Below, piece after piece: positions 36,401 through 48,100 of a stretch of 64,000 bases of DNA. Origin of the DNA: Tetrahymena elliotti 4EA. Its lineage: Eukaryota; Ciliophora; Oligohymenophorea; Hymenostomatida; Tetrahymenidae. How positions within the stretch are numbered: position 1 is the first letter of the stretch; each line of letters starts with the position of its first letter. The stretch lies in the NCBI GenBank assembly GCA_000231825.2, contig JH720302.1, positions 1,350,899 through 1,414,898 on the forward strand, in the 5' to 3' direction. A program made the translations under genes and the position numbers. Below the pieces are notes generated by a model. The model worked only from the letters and a program-made list of their open reading frames with translations. It searched no databases and was not told where the DNA came from.

Positions 36401-38263
36401 ATTTCTTAAATCATAAGAATCTAACATTTGATGAGTAAGAGCAACTCCCCACTCCCAAGGCATACCTGTATTAAAAATCGAACTAATTTTAGCAGCACCA
36501 GTACCACCACTATGACCTGCTATTGTAATTCTATCAGCTCCAGCTTTAACAGCCCCTAATGCTGTAATTGCAACTTCAGGATCTGAAGCCAGCTTAACGT
36601 TTACTTAAATACCTGGCTTTACACTCTTTAAAGCATGAATAAGTAAATATAAATCTTCTATTGAATATAAATCATGTTATGGCTATGGTGAAATTAAAGT
36701 TGTTCCTTTTCTTGCTCTTCTAATAGCTGCTATTCTCAAAGATACCTTAGATCCTGGTAAATGGCCTCCTTCACCTGGCTTTGCTCCTTATGCTAATTTT
36801 ATTTATACTTCATCTGCTTCAATGATTGAATTTAAGTCCTTTATTATTTTTAAAAATAAAAACTAATTCAGAATTTTCAAATTATAAAAATAAGTAAAAT
36901 TTAAAAAAATTATTGGGCTGATAAAATCTATTTTAAATTAAAACCATTTTTCGCTTTCAATATAAAACTAGAATCACTAAATTTTTATCAATTTACTAAA
37001 AATTATTTTAACTAATTTTATTATTTTTCTTATTACTAAATCTTAAATATATTTAAAATGATTTAATAAGTTATGCTACATGATTTGCTCACATCTGATT
37101 TTTTTAAGCTTTTTCTAAAAAATCAAAAAAAAAATTGAATGAATCAGTTAAAATGAAAAATTTAAAACATTTCTTTTTTTGGGTAAGTTGGTTAAGTTCT
37201 ACTTGAATATTGAATAAAAAATTATGATCAGGTTAATTGGTGATTTATTTTTTTGTAGAAATCTTTCAAAATAATTGAAAAATAATCTTGTTTTTTAAGA
37301 ATTTGATTATTTTTTCTAAATAAAATAGGTATTTTTGAGTTTTTAGAAATTATTTAAAAATGATATAAACTGTTTATTATTTGTATTTTATATTTCATGT
37401 TTTTTTACAAATCCAAAACGACCTGAAGCGCACTAGATGATTAGTGGGTTTTCTATTGTTTAATGTCTGTCTTCTTCTACTCCTCCTTCTCCTGCATTTG
37501 TTAAGACTCCTGTTTTATTTGCTGCATGAGTCAAATGTCTATGTACTTGAGATGAGAGAGCACCATCAGACATTCCTCCTATTTCTATATGACAAGAGAG
37601 GATCTATGCTATTTATTCAGTTGTATACTCCTCAAACTCTTTTCTTAAGTCATCTGAATAGTGGGATTTCCTTTCTTCAAAAGTAGACTTACAATTTAAA
37701 GTTCTGATCATTTAGTTTGATAGAGCTACAAATTAACTCACTGTCATTCCTCTTTTTTTAGCTAACTACTTCAATTCCTCATATGCTTGAGCAGTTTATG
37801 TAGAGAAGCTAGACTTTGTTATTATTTGCTATTATAAAATTTATTATGTTTACTATTACTAAGACTGTGTAGCTGCCTAGTTCAATAGCTTTAACTATGC
37901 TCTATGCTTTAAATAGTCATCAAAGCTAGTTGTTCCTCTTTCTTTAATAACAAGAGAATTGAAGTAATCTTTAATACTATTTATAGGTATTTATTGCTAT
38001 AAAGTAATCTAATGAGATGTCTTCAAAGGCTCACTCAATTATAAATCTTCCTATGAATGTCCTGCTTATTATTGAACTTAATCTTATTCTTACTTTAAAC
38101 CATTAGAAACCTATGTTTTGTCTTTTTGACTAATGGGCTTCTCCCATAAATTTAAATGTTCCCACTTCCATGAAGTTGAAAAGTATTTCTTAACTTATAA
38201 ACTTGAATTAGATCTAATAACCTATTGGATGGCTATATTACCTTTTGCTAAATTCTTAATCAT
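29213..38263 (-). CDS. domain-shuffled glutamate synthase fused to ferredoxin reductase and ferredoxin
   Basis: Predicted to make two glutamates from glutamine and 2-oxoglutarate. Ten exons: 38263-37409, 36838-36164, 36085-35710, 35650-35060, 34993-33523, 33466-32764, 32705-31247, 31188-30838, 30785-30696, 30636-29213. They sum to 7995 nt, an exact 2664 residues plus TGA. The order of domains is: presequence-like N-terminus ([15 protein letters not shown]); FMN synthase domain from ~226 ([44 protein letters not shown]); GXGXG domain (~640-880, [36 protein letters not shown]); a degenerate second GXGXG copy; central domain (~1245-1557, [34 protein letters not shown]); adrenodoxin-reductase-like FAD/NADPH domain ([14 protein letters not shown] ~1622, [23 protein letters not shown]); [2Fe-2S] ferredoxin (CESGSCGGC); C-terminal class II glutaminase (SACGIG ~2260, [17 protein letters not shown]). 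Canonical enzymes start with the glutaminase. The domain calls are firm; the electron path and mitochondrial location are inferred. Confidence 0.88.
30500..30870 (-). other. [2Fe-2S] ferredoxin domain within the glutamate synthase (three exons)
   Basis: The segment reads [19 protein letters not shown], then [14 protein letters not shown] and, after 39 residues, ILSCQHTAKDL. The spacing C-x4-C-x2-C-(39)-C and the flanking pattern (beta strand, helix with -LRDCL-, Cys loop, VDQ, LSCxH) match plant- and adrenodoxin-type [2Fe-2S] ferredoxins. It follows directly on the adrenodoxin-reductase-like domain, its natural electron donor. The introns at 30786-30837 (52 nt) and 30637-30695 (59 nt) cut through it. 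Confidence 0.75.
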
Positions 38264-40298
38264 TCTACTAATTTGTTAAATTTATTATTTATTTTACTAA
38301 AATTCTAGTTTATTGATGTAAGCTTTTTTAACAAATAATTGAAATCCTTGTATTAATTAACTAGTTTTTGATCAAATTAAATCAATCAATATAGAATGAA
38401 TAAATGATTGTATTTGCTTGTCTTAAATATTTTTAAAAATATTGTTCTTTTAAATATTGATTTCGGTCTTTCTTATGTGCTGAACCTTTTTAATCTACTT
38501 GAAACTATTATATTTTTAAAAATTGTTAATTTATTTATTGGATTTAAATACATCCTTTTAATCTTTCAATAAGTGGAAATGTTTTTTTTTCAAAATTAAT
38601 AATTTGTTTGTTTTTTTATTTAATTGTTGAGTTAAAATTTTAACAAATATTAAAAATTTTTGACTGATTTTTGAACACAATTCTATTGAATGCAAATAAT
38701 CTATACTTTAATGCTTGATTGAGATCCTCTAAAATGAAATGGATTTCTACTTTACTTTTTGGAGAGGATGGATAAAGATTTAATTGAAATATATTGATTT
38801 TATTGTTTAATTGGTTGATACATATTCAATTTTTAAAAACGTAAAATTTTAAAATAAACAATAAAATATCTAGATTATTTGAATAAGTGTAATATGACTT
38901 AATATAACGAAATACTAAAGCAAGCGTCATCTTTATTGATGTGTATTTATAAGGTTTTTAATTAATTGTATCTACGTAAACTGTATTAGATTATTGTTGA
39001 CCTAAATAATTTCTTATGCAAATCTATTTCATATGTATTTAGATATTGCGTATCAGAAATTTAATATCGTAATTTTGTTTAAATTCCCCACTTAACTGAG
39101 CGATTGAAAAATTTTCTATAACTTAAATCAATTCTTTACACTTACTAATTTGGACAAAAAACGAAAAATCCCAATAAACTCGAACATCAAATCTAATTTA
39201 AACTGTTAGTTCAAAAAGATGCAATTTACCACCTAATATTTGTTTTGTAAGTTTTTTCAAAATCACATAAATAATAAAGTGAAATGTTATTAAGATTAGC
39301 TAGAAATACACTCAAAATAGAGACTTATCGCGTATTAAATAATACACAATCTCTGAATTTTGTTAATATATTTTCAAAGTCATTCGTGATAAATAATTAT
39401 TGTGCTCTAATTATTCATCTAATATTTTATAAAATTACTAACTAAACATCTAAGTAATTTAAATATCTTAAATGGTAGCAATAAATTACATGACATCTCT
39501 TTCTATTTTTAAATTTTTTCTTCTAATTTCATAATTTTTATTGTCTCAAGATATTTAGTTTATTATTCCTCAATAAAGCACTCGATAACATAATTTAACT
39601 TGGTTTATTTTAACAACAAATGTTTTATTAAAATGTACTAATTCATATTTTATTAAATTTAACTAAATGAAAGAATTAAAAGTAGATTTTTAAATAAAAT
39701 ATTAGATTACTTACAGTCTATTAATAATGTAAATATTTCAAAATTAACTATAAATAGTGTTAGAACTATTTATTCTTTCAAAACGGATAAGGTATATTTT
39801 TAGTAAATCTACTAAATCTAAAGATTTTTTTTAAATTTTGATTGAATTCTTTTAAAATATTAACTGAAAAAAATTGGACTAAAAAAAGATGAAAGAAAAT
39901 AAAAAATAATGTAAAAACTTTTAATTTAATTAATAAAAAGTAAGTTTTCTTTCTAATCCTACTTTTTGTATAAAATTATGTGAATTTGATGAGAACAAAT
40001 TAAAAAATGAAATGTTTTCTTTGATTAAATGAATAATTTAAAATTTTTATTTTATTTCAAGTTAAAAAAAAATTAATTTTTTTTTGATTGTTTGTTTGTT
40101 TGTTTGAGAATTATTTTGAAGAAATATCATTCATCTGTTCGTGTAAATTTTCTTTTTTAAAAAGAAAATAATTAAAGAACGAGTAAATGAATGAATGATC
40201 TTTTTACTTCAAAGAGTTTTATACAACATATTTTATTTGAATTAAGTGGAAAAGAATTTTATTTATTTATTTAGTTATTTATGTGATTAGTAGTTTTT
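38264..40298. other. intergenic region
   Basis: This is the 5' flank of the glutamate synthase gene and the 3' flank of the nuclease gene. It contains only simple AT-rich runs, including (GTTT)n near 40088-40104 and (ATTT)n near 40260. No exon or RNA is supported. Confidence 0.5.
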
Positions 40299-41357
40299 TC
40301 ATAGTTTAGTATTATTAGAATTTTTTTAATCTTGATTTTCATCTTTTGATTATTTCTATTAGTTATCTTTTGATTATTCCCATTCATTATCTTGGATTAT
40401 GTTAAATATAGCTGTTATTGGTAAATGATCAGATGGGTAATATTCGCTAGGTAGACCTTCTTACTTTTTAATCCAATCAGTAGGAATGTCTTTTACCTCA
40501 GACAACTAAAATTATTTCATTTTTGGGTTGAATAATATATAATCAAGAGTTCCTTTAAATGATTTTGTGTAATTTGTAAATTCTGGATGCTTTCCAGTTC
40601 CTTAATAATCCTCATACGAACTCTTCAAGTCAATTAAATTCATTTCGCTGAACATCTTATGAATAGTCATCATGTCTTTAATCTTTACATACTTCGAAAA
40701 TTATTTCTCTACTCTGCTTAAGTGAGGTTCTTTTTTGTCAGTAACATACTTAACGACATTACTTGATGGCATAGAGTTGAAATCTCCACATAAAATTATA
40801 TTTTCATCCTCTTTGTAATTTTTAGTGAGGTGACAAAGAATTTAGGCAGCTTAAAGGAGCTTTACTTCTTCGTTTTGTGGATTCCAGAAAAGGTGTGTAT
40901 TAGCAATAACTAATTTTAGATCAGAATTTAAATGCTTTATGTAAAGTATGAGAGCATTATTGTTTCTTTAATAATTTGCTTTGTCAAAGGTATTAGGAAT
41001 CTCACTGTCAAAGTTGATGGGATGCTCAGAAATCAACTTAAATTTATCTTTTTTAAACATTGTTAAAACACCTTCGTTTCTGTAAGGCTTAAATATATAG
41101 TATATATAATATCCTAACTGATAAAACTACTACCAGTAAAAGTCATCAATATGATCTACTTCCTAAAGACACACAATATCACTATTTAGTCGCTTAATTT
41201 CTTCTACTATTTTCCATTTTCGATAATCAAAATTTAAAAACTATTTTGGACAGTAAGGGAAATACCATGGATCTGTATACAAATCTGCTAAAATATTGTA
41301 TGAAGTAATTGATATTGAACTATCAGGATCTTTATTTATCTTATTAATGCTATCCAT
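40299..41357 (-). CDS. endonuclease/exonuclease/phosphatase-family protein, CCR4/nocturnin/ANGEL type
   Basis: An intronless gene for 352 residues. The fold is a Mg2+-dependent phosphodiesterase; relatives remove poly(A) tails from mRNA or dephosphorylate NADP(H). Family motifs appear in the expected order: SITSYNILADLYTD near the N-terminus, DIVCLQEVDHIDDFY (metal-binding Glu), VIANTHLFWNP, ILCGDFNSMPSSNV, GTLDYILFNP and SDHLPITAIFN (catalytic Asp-His). All key residues are present. There is no LRR domain or obvious targeting peptide before the catalytic domain, so it is not a classical CCR4. The C-terminal tail is Gln/Lys/Asn-rich (NEWEQSKDNQQKQSKD) and ends in TGA at 40299. The start at 41357 (MDSINKINKDPDSS) is the only ATG just before the domain. 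Substrate cannot be decided from sequence. Confidence 0.88.
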
Positions 41358-42647
41358 TTTTAAAGTATTGTTACCTCCTTTGTTAAATCCTAATTGTTAC
41401 TTTATTTTACCTACTATATTAAGTAAATTTTGCATACTAAAAAAACAATTAATAATGCTTATTAATTTCAATCAATTATTTAAATAAAGGTTTTTCTAGA
41501 ATATATACTAATAGCTCTAAACCAAACATATTTATCTTCAACTTTTCATATTCTTAGTTAAATAATTGACACATCAATTCAACTTCATATTTAAAATGCA
41601 TTCTTAACTACCTTATTTTCACTAATAAAAATAAATCAAAGATAACAATATTTTTATAGGTACTTTATTTTATCAAGACATTATCCATACTTTAAAAGTA
41701 ATAACAGTAAATATAAATATACTTTAAATTTTTTAAATATTTTCTTTTTTCTATTTCACTTAAAATAATTAACAAAAATTGCAACACTTATATATTCATG
41801 ATAAAAGAGATCAAATTATTTTTTTTTAATTTTGAGAACAGAAATTTTATTATAAAATAAAAGACTTTATCTTAACATTTTAAATCATTTTTGTTAATAT
41901 TAAATAATTTTAAATTATCAAATTATTTTTTTTGGTTTTATTTTCTTCAATTTTATTAATTGAACTTGTTTGATTTTTATAAAATATGAATGACTAAGAC
42001 TTTTATTTAAATTTATTCTATGGAAATCATTTGATAAGAAATTTGGAAAGTATATATTTAGAATGATAATTAATATATTGATCATTCATTAAATTGCTTG
42101 GTATACAAAATAAAAGTATTTTAAAAGTTTTTGAGAGGTTTTATACTGATCTTTATTGAATTTGATCTGAAAAAAAAATTATTTATTGAAATCTAGACAC
42201 CAGTATTTATCTAAAATCAAACTTAAAAAATAAAAAAGTTTTATTTATATTAAAACTTATAATACAAAAATTTTTACAAAAAGACTAGTTAAAATTTTAA
42301 ACAAAAACTTACTAACTACAGTGATTATTTTTGATGGATAAATGGGTTTTTATTTAAGATTATTATGAGGAAAGAGGTTAAGATATGATGAAAATTTGAT
42401 TAAGATGCTATGCAAGTGTTTATTTTTTTATAAAAGTAAATAAATTGAATTCATCAATTAACCAAATAGACACTTATTATTTTTTAGCTTTCTATCCTCT
42501 TTATTAATGGATGAGTGAATGTGAATAAAATTTGTTTAATTTAAAGAGATTGCTAGCTTATTAATATAAAATATAAAAAAAATAAAAATAAAAATTCAAT
42601 AAATTAATTAATTAGGAAGTAAAAGATATTTAAGAACAAGGAAAGAA
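41358..42647. other. divergent intergenic region
   Basis: This spacer separates the minus-strand nuclease start from the plus-strand helicase start, so it should carry both promoters. It is AT-rich, and I recognise no element. Confidence 0.5.
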
Positions 42648-43982
42648 ATGGAAAGCACTACTCTTGAAACTGATTTAAAGGACAGAATGAAAAATGTGAA
42701 GCAATGGTTTCACAAAGTTGAAACTGATTAAGAAAAGAAGGATTTTATTTTTGAGTTTATTAACAAGCTCATTGTAGAAACTGATGTTATACCAAAGGTT
42801 GTGATCTTCTTCAATGAAAAATAATATTTACTTAAGGTATTCGATGAATTACAAAAGGATCAACGTTTCAAGGAAATAGCTGATAAATTTAATGTTATGC
42901 ATGGTGATTAGAAAATCGAAGATAGAAAAAAGATTCGTCGTCAATTCGACAATAATGAATTTAACTATCTTTTGGCAACAAACTTGGTAGCTAGAGGTAT
43001 TGACTTCAATGAAGTCACATCAGTAATTAATTGTGATATCCCACTCTAAACAAGCAAAGGGAGCAGAGGTGAATTAGACGTCTAAACCTATATCCATAGA
43101 GTAGGTAGAGCAGGTCGTTCAAATAAGAAAGGTGTTGCTATCTCAGTTTCTAATTAGAAAGAAGAAGAAGCCATTATTGGTTTAGCAGTAAAATTTGATA
43201 TCACTATTCATTTATACAAAGATTTTGATGAAATTAAAAAACATCTTAATGAATGTCATAAGCATAATAAGGAATAAAATGAAAAGCTCAAGGCTCTCGT
43301 TTCTGATAAGACCTGGTAAGATATAGGAATAAGTGATGAATTTGCTAACTAACTTTAAGAAAAAGGTTTTAAATTCCCTAAACCTTCATAAGTACTTTGT
43401 GTTCCTAAAATAATCAAATTCGAACCATCAGAAGATTAGTTTTATCAACATATTTCAGTATTTGGTTTTGCTAATGGAAGAGGAAAGACTCTTTGCTTCC
43501 TTGCACCTTTGATTTAAAAATATTAAAGCTAAGACAAAATGTCTAAGCTTTGGTCTCCTTAAGCTATTATTATGGCTCACTCAAAGGATCTCTGTTTGCA
43601 AATTGGTCAATAAATAACTAGTATAATGCCTCCAAGCAAAAAGTATTAAATCTCTTATCTCTTTAAAGATACTGATACTAAGGATATTAAGGGTTCCATT
43701 TGCATAGGTACTCCAGGCTATATCTAAAAAATATTGAATGGTATTAAAACTGATAAGCTTTAATTCCTCATTATTGACGAAGCCGACGAGGTCTTGTAAA
43801 ATAACTAAGATGATCTCAAAGATACCTTAAACAAAATTTATGGTAATATAAATAAAGGTTTCTAACTTATTTTGTTCTCTGCTACATTTGAAGAAACTGA
43901 TATTCAAAACCTAGTAGAAATTATTGATGATGCTGATTTTAAAGAAGACGATATTAATTTCGAAACCCACTTCGAAATTTGA
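42648..43982 (+). CDS. circularly permuted DEAD-box protein (Dbp5/DDX19-like)
   Basis: An intronless ORF of 444 residues with TGA stop. The C-terminal helicase lobe comes first: NVKQW (16-20), motif IV VVIFFNEK (51-58), MHGDQ (84-88), motif V LATNLVARGIDF (109-120), motif VI YIHRVGRAGR (148-157), KKGVAISVSNQ, and the lobe end EIKKHL (195-200). The N-terminal lobe then follows, complete with its own boundary: Q-motif-like WQDIGISDEFANQL...GFKFPKPSQ (223-248), motif I FANGRGKT (274-281), the motif Ia region SPQAIIMAHSKDLCLQI, Ib IGTPG, motif II DEAD (377-380) and motif III SAT (411-413). It stops soon after SAT, where the linker to lobe 2 would normally start. The lobe-2 features (GELDVQTYIHRVGRAGR, DLP-like IPLQTSKG insertion) best resemble Dbp5/DDX19, mRNA-export ATPases. 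Motif I is one residue shorter than AxSGxGKT, and the Q-motif Gln is displaced. Activity is uncertain. Confidence 0.88.
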
Positions 43983-45128
43983 AAATTTACTAAGTGAAAT
44001 ATATTTATCTTATATGGTCTAATTTATTTGTTTTACTTGTATTGAATTATCTCTAAATCATTTTTAATCTTAATAATACTCAATTCAAAAATATTTCTAA
44101 ATTTTTAAAAATAACTAACTAATCTACCATAATTTAACTTTTTCCTCTCTCCCTACTCTCATACATCATACAAGTATGATTATTGGTATTATATTTAAAG
44201 TTATCTTATTATTTTTATTAAATTAGCTTTTTTATTTGTAAAATTTTATTTTTTTAGATTATTTAAAATAATTAATATTTTAAAACTATTAAAGAGTACG
44301 AGTTAAAAAATATTCTTTTAAATTTAAACATTATTTATTAGGTATTTATTTTATTAAAATTAATGAATAACAATTTAAATGAAAGTTATTGGTGTGATGG
44401 CATTTATTTTTTTCAATAAAGTTATTATTTTACAAAAATAAAGTATGAATTGAATATCTAAATTTAAATATAGAGATATTTATTCCATTCAGACATAATA
44501 TTTTATTACTAAAACTTTTTTGTTTTAATTTATTGTAATTAGAAGTGGTTTCATAAAATGAGAAATACAATTTTTAGTTTGTTATAGTAACACAATGAAA
44601 TCATTCTGGCAATTTTATTTTATCATATTGTTAAAATATTTGATTTAAAGAGGCATTTTGTGAACAGCAAAAGTAATGTTTAAATAAAGTTTGTGTTAAT
44701 AGGTTGAGTTTAAGAATTTTTCTTAAATGAAAGTAAAATAAAAACTTAAATATATACTTATAGACTATTAAATGAAGAAAAGAGCTAAAAATAACTAAAA
44801 ATGAAATCTGATTAAACGAATTTTTGTTGGAAAGGGATTTTGGTTTTAAAAAATAAACAGTAATATTAATAGTAAAATAAATTCTGTTTCTTTTTTAACA
44901 TAATAGTAAAAATATCTTGCTTTGTTTGTTTGTTTGAATAAGCAGTGCAATCTATACTATTTTCAATTAATTGTTTTGATTAGATAATAGTTAATTTTTT
45001 TTGTTCTACTCAGTACTCTAAAATATAATTTTAAAGAGAGTTTTATACAAAAAAAAACATTAAAATTTTTTGTTTAGGTTTAAAAATAAGTTAGTAATTT
45101 TAAAATAATCCAGTGAAATAAGTCTTCC
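43983..45128. other. intergenic region
   Basis: An AT-rich spacer between two plus-strand genes, with a (GTTT)n run near 44920-44935. No gene or RNA is supported. Confidence 0.5.
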
Positions 45129-48100
45129 ATGAAGCTACGTACTTAAAGAATCCATGAAGTAGGTGGCAGTAATGCTGATTTTAGGTAATATATTCATTCG
45201 CTTTAATCTGTTTTACATTTCATGTTTTTTAAATTGATAAATTTATATTTTTAGACCTAAGAATTATGCAAGACCTGATGGGCTTGAAAGAATAGATTTT
45301 TTATCCAAAACAAAATCAGTACAAAATTTTAATGAAATAATTAAGTCAAAGACAATGAGATAATCTCCTCATCCATAGGATATATCTGAACAGTTTTACA
45401 AAACAAATCACAAATAATTAAAAGAGAAATCTATTCTTATTGCACCTCACCACTCTACTTTGGAGGATCAAGATAAACTAAAAGTATTTACAGGAGATTC
45501 TTAGTTATTGGGAGATAAAAAACAATAATTTGGATATGTCAAAGCAAAGACAAAGACTTAAAAGAAGAGTAATTTGTTTTATTCCATTAGAAAAAAGGTT
45601 AAAAGCAATTAGAAAAAAAACACAAAAACAAGTTTTATTTTAGAAATTTATTCCAGTAACAGCAAGACATAAAATAGAAAAGTGATGTTGAACCAATGTA
45701 GATAATAAACATCAGAAATATGATTTTATTTTCAATAAAGTATTGAAATCAATTCATTAGTATTTTAGTTTTAATTTGCAAAGAAGTTTTATTATTTATT
45801 TATAGTATGATTATTTAAATACTGGAAATAAATAATAAACAATATGAATCATTCTATTCCAGATTAATAAAAATATAAAACTTATTTAATTTTATAAATA
45901 AATAGACCCAGAATTTTAGAGCTTGGTTAATGAGAAACATGAGCTTCATGCAACAGCTATTTAGGAAACATAGTTAGTAGGTTTAGAGCAAAGAGATACA
46001 TTGGAAGGTAAGATTGATCTTGAAAATGTTCGTGAAATTAGAAAAGCTTTGAGAAGAAGATATGCAAATCGTAAAAATTTTTAGAAGATCTTTGCTGCTT
46101 GGGATTATGATGCAACTGGTATTATAACTATAAAAAAAATGTATGAGATGCTCAACAAAATGGAAATTAAAATTAATATGGATGAAGCTAGAGTACTTGT
46201 AGCTTCAGCTGATGAAAATAGTTAGGGATATTTGAATCTCAATTAGTTTATGTATCTCATATTTAATTCTAATGAAACCCTCAATGTTGATTTAAAAAAA
46301 ATTCCAGGTTGAATTAGTTTCAGTGAAAAATTCTTTTTTTAAATTATTATTTTTTATTAGTTTTAAGTGAAAATGAAATGTAAGAGTTAGTTGGAGGAGC
46401 TAAAGTTGTAGATAAGCTTGCAGAAGATGTAAGCAAAGTTAAAAATAGCAGGAAGGAAAAGTAATTGTTAGCAGTCTTGAAGAATAGACTTGAAATTATT
46501 GTTAATTAAATTCTTCAATAAGATACTCTAGATTTTGGGTTTATTCCATATGAAAAATTTGAAACTGCTATGAAAAAAGTAGCTATACCTACCTCTGTTA
46601 TGGATACAGGAGATATAAGGAGATTGTATGATTAATACAAAGTTGATGAACATAAATTTGATTATAAGAAATTCATTAATACTCTAAGAAATTACACCTT
46701 TATTCTTGAAGATTTATATGTATAAACTTTATATATTTTTCTTAGATATAATCAATGCTTTTTATTTAACTGAAATAGAAACCTGATGTGGAAGAGGAAG
46801 GTGTCCATTTAAAGAAAAACGCAGATAAAAACATGCTTTTACATTAAAAGCTGTTGAGTATGGAAAAACCAATACATATCATAGATTCTCATGAGTAAAA
46901 TAGTTGGTAGCTGGAATTAATTAGAACCAAAGCAAATAAAGTATTTAAAACCATTCAGAGATATTTCTCAACAAAAAAAGAGTTTCAAGATTTTCTTCAA
47001 AATTAACTTCATTAAGCTGAAGGAGAAAATATTTCTAAACAAAACCTCACTAAATTTTTCAAGAATGTTTTCCTCACTGTAGGAGAAAAAGATGTAACAT
47101 AAAATGAACTGGAAGGCTTTCTTTCTGCATTTAGATATAACAACCATGGTTACACTCCCGTTAATGAAATAGCTCCCCTAATTTATGAGTAATTTAAATT
47201 TATTCTAAATGATATTTTATACATTAAAGCATATTTTGGATAGAATTAACTAGTAAGTTAAAAAAAATGATCATCAAAATCATAATTTTGGTAGTAGTTT
47301 CTTACATAAATAATAGGCAATGTCTTTTTTATTTTTAAAAATTAATTTTAAAAAGTCAACATTTTTTGATGAAAATAAAATACACAGCAATAGGAGAAAG
47401 AAGTTTTGTTGACATTATTTCAAATGGTTTAATTTGATTAAATTTTATAATATGTTTATTTTTAAAAGTAGATAATATTTTTGAAGCTTTTAAATTAATT
47501 TTTTAGCACTACAAATTGATAGTTAATATATCCAATTTATTAAAAAGATAAATTAATTAACTTATTGAAATATTAATTTTTAATTAGAGAATCAGATAAA
47601 GAATGGAATATACGTATGCAGTGGAAAAAGAATAGACCTGCTCCTCCAAATTCAAAACTATTTCATGAAGATTTTCCCAGGGAAGACCTAGATTAAAAGG
47701 AGAATGATGAATATATTAGATAAAAGAATGGATGGATTGAGGAGAAAGATGAATAAAACAAATAAAATTTATTAGAGAGTACAATTATTAATAATAACAG
47801 TACTTTATATTAGACATAAGAAAAGAGCCCTAAGAGAAGACGTAAACTATATTCTTAAAATAGCATTTCTCAAAGTACTCCTTAACTAGAAACTTTACAC
47901 AATGAATAAGGTAAAAATATAAATGGTACCTTTGAAGATTTGCAAAAGACGAAATTAAACGACACTTAAACCAAAACTGAAAATTCTGATGTTTTCAAAT
48001 AGTCAAATGTCTTTTAAAATAATAATTCTTCCATTTACAATTATAGAACTCTAACTTAATCAAGGAGCTTTAATTTAAATAAAATTTTATAGAAAGTTGA

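Noticed and set aside
37444..37686. 80-codon plus-strand ORF rich in Leu
   Set aside because: It is the antisense of the glutamate synthase first exon (start of the FMN domain: [21 protein letters not shown] on the minus strand).
29213..38263. Interpretation as two or more separate genes (synthase, reductase, glutaminase)
   Set aside because: Every exon junction keeps frame, no TGA occurs between domains, junction residues fit the families (for example TGIGTI/GHTK across an intron inside the reductase), and the sum is exactly divisible by three.
40088..40104. GTTT repeats as telomere-like sequence
   Set aside because: Ciliate telomeres of this group are GGGGTT repeats; these short runs lack the G block and are internal.
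42648..43982. Interpretation of the helicase as two truncated pseudogenes side by side
   Set aside because: One open frame with no stop, normal codon use and complete lobe boundaries; decay would be expected to leave stops or frameshifts.
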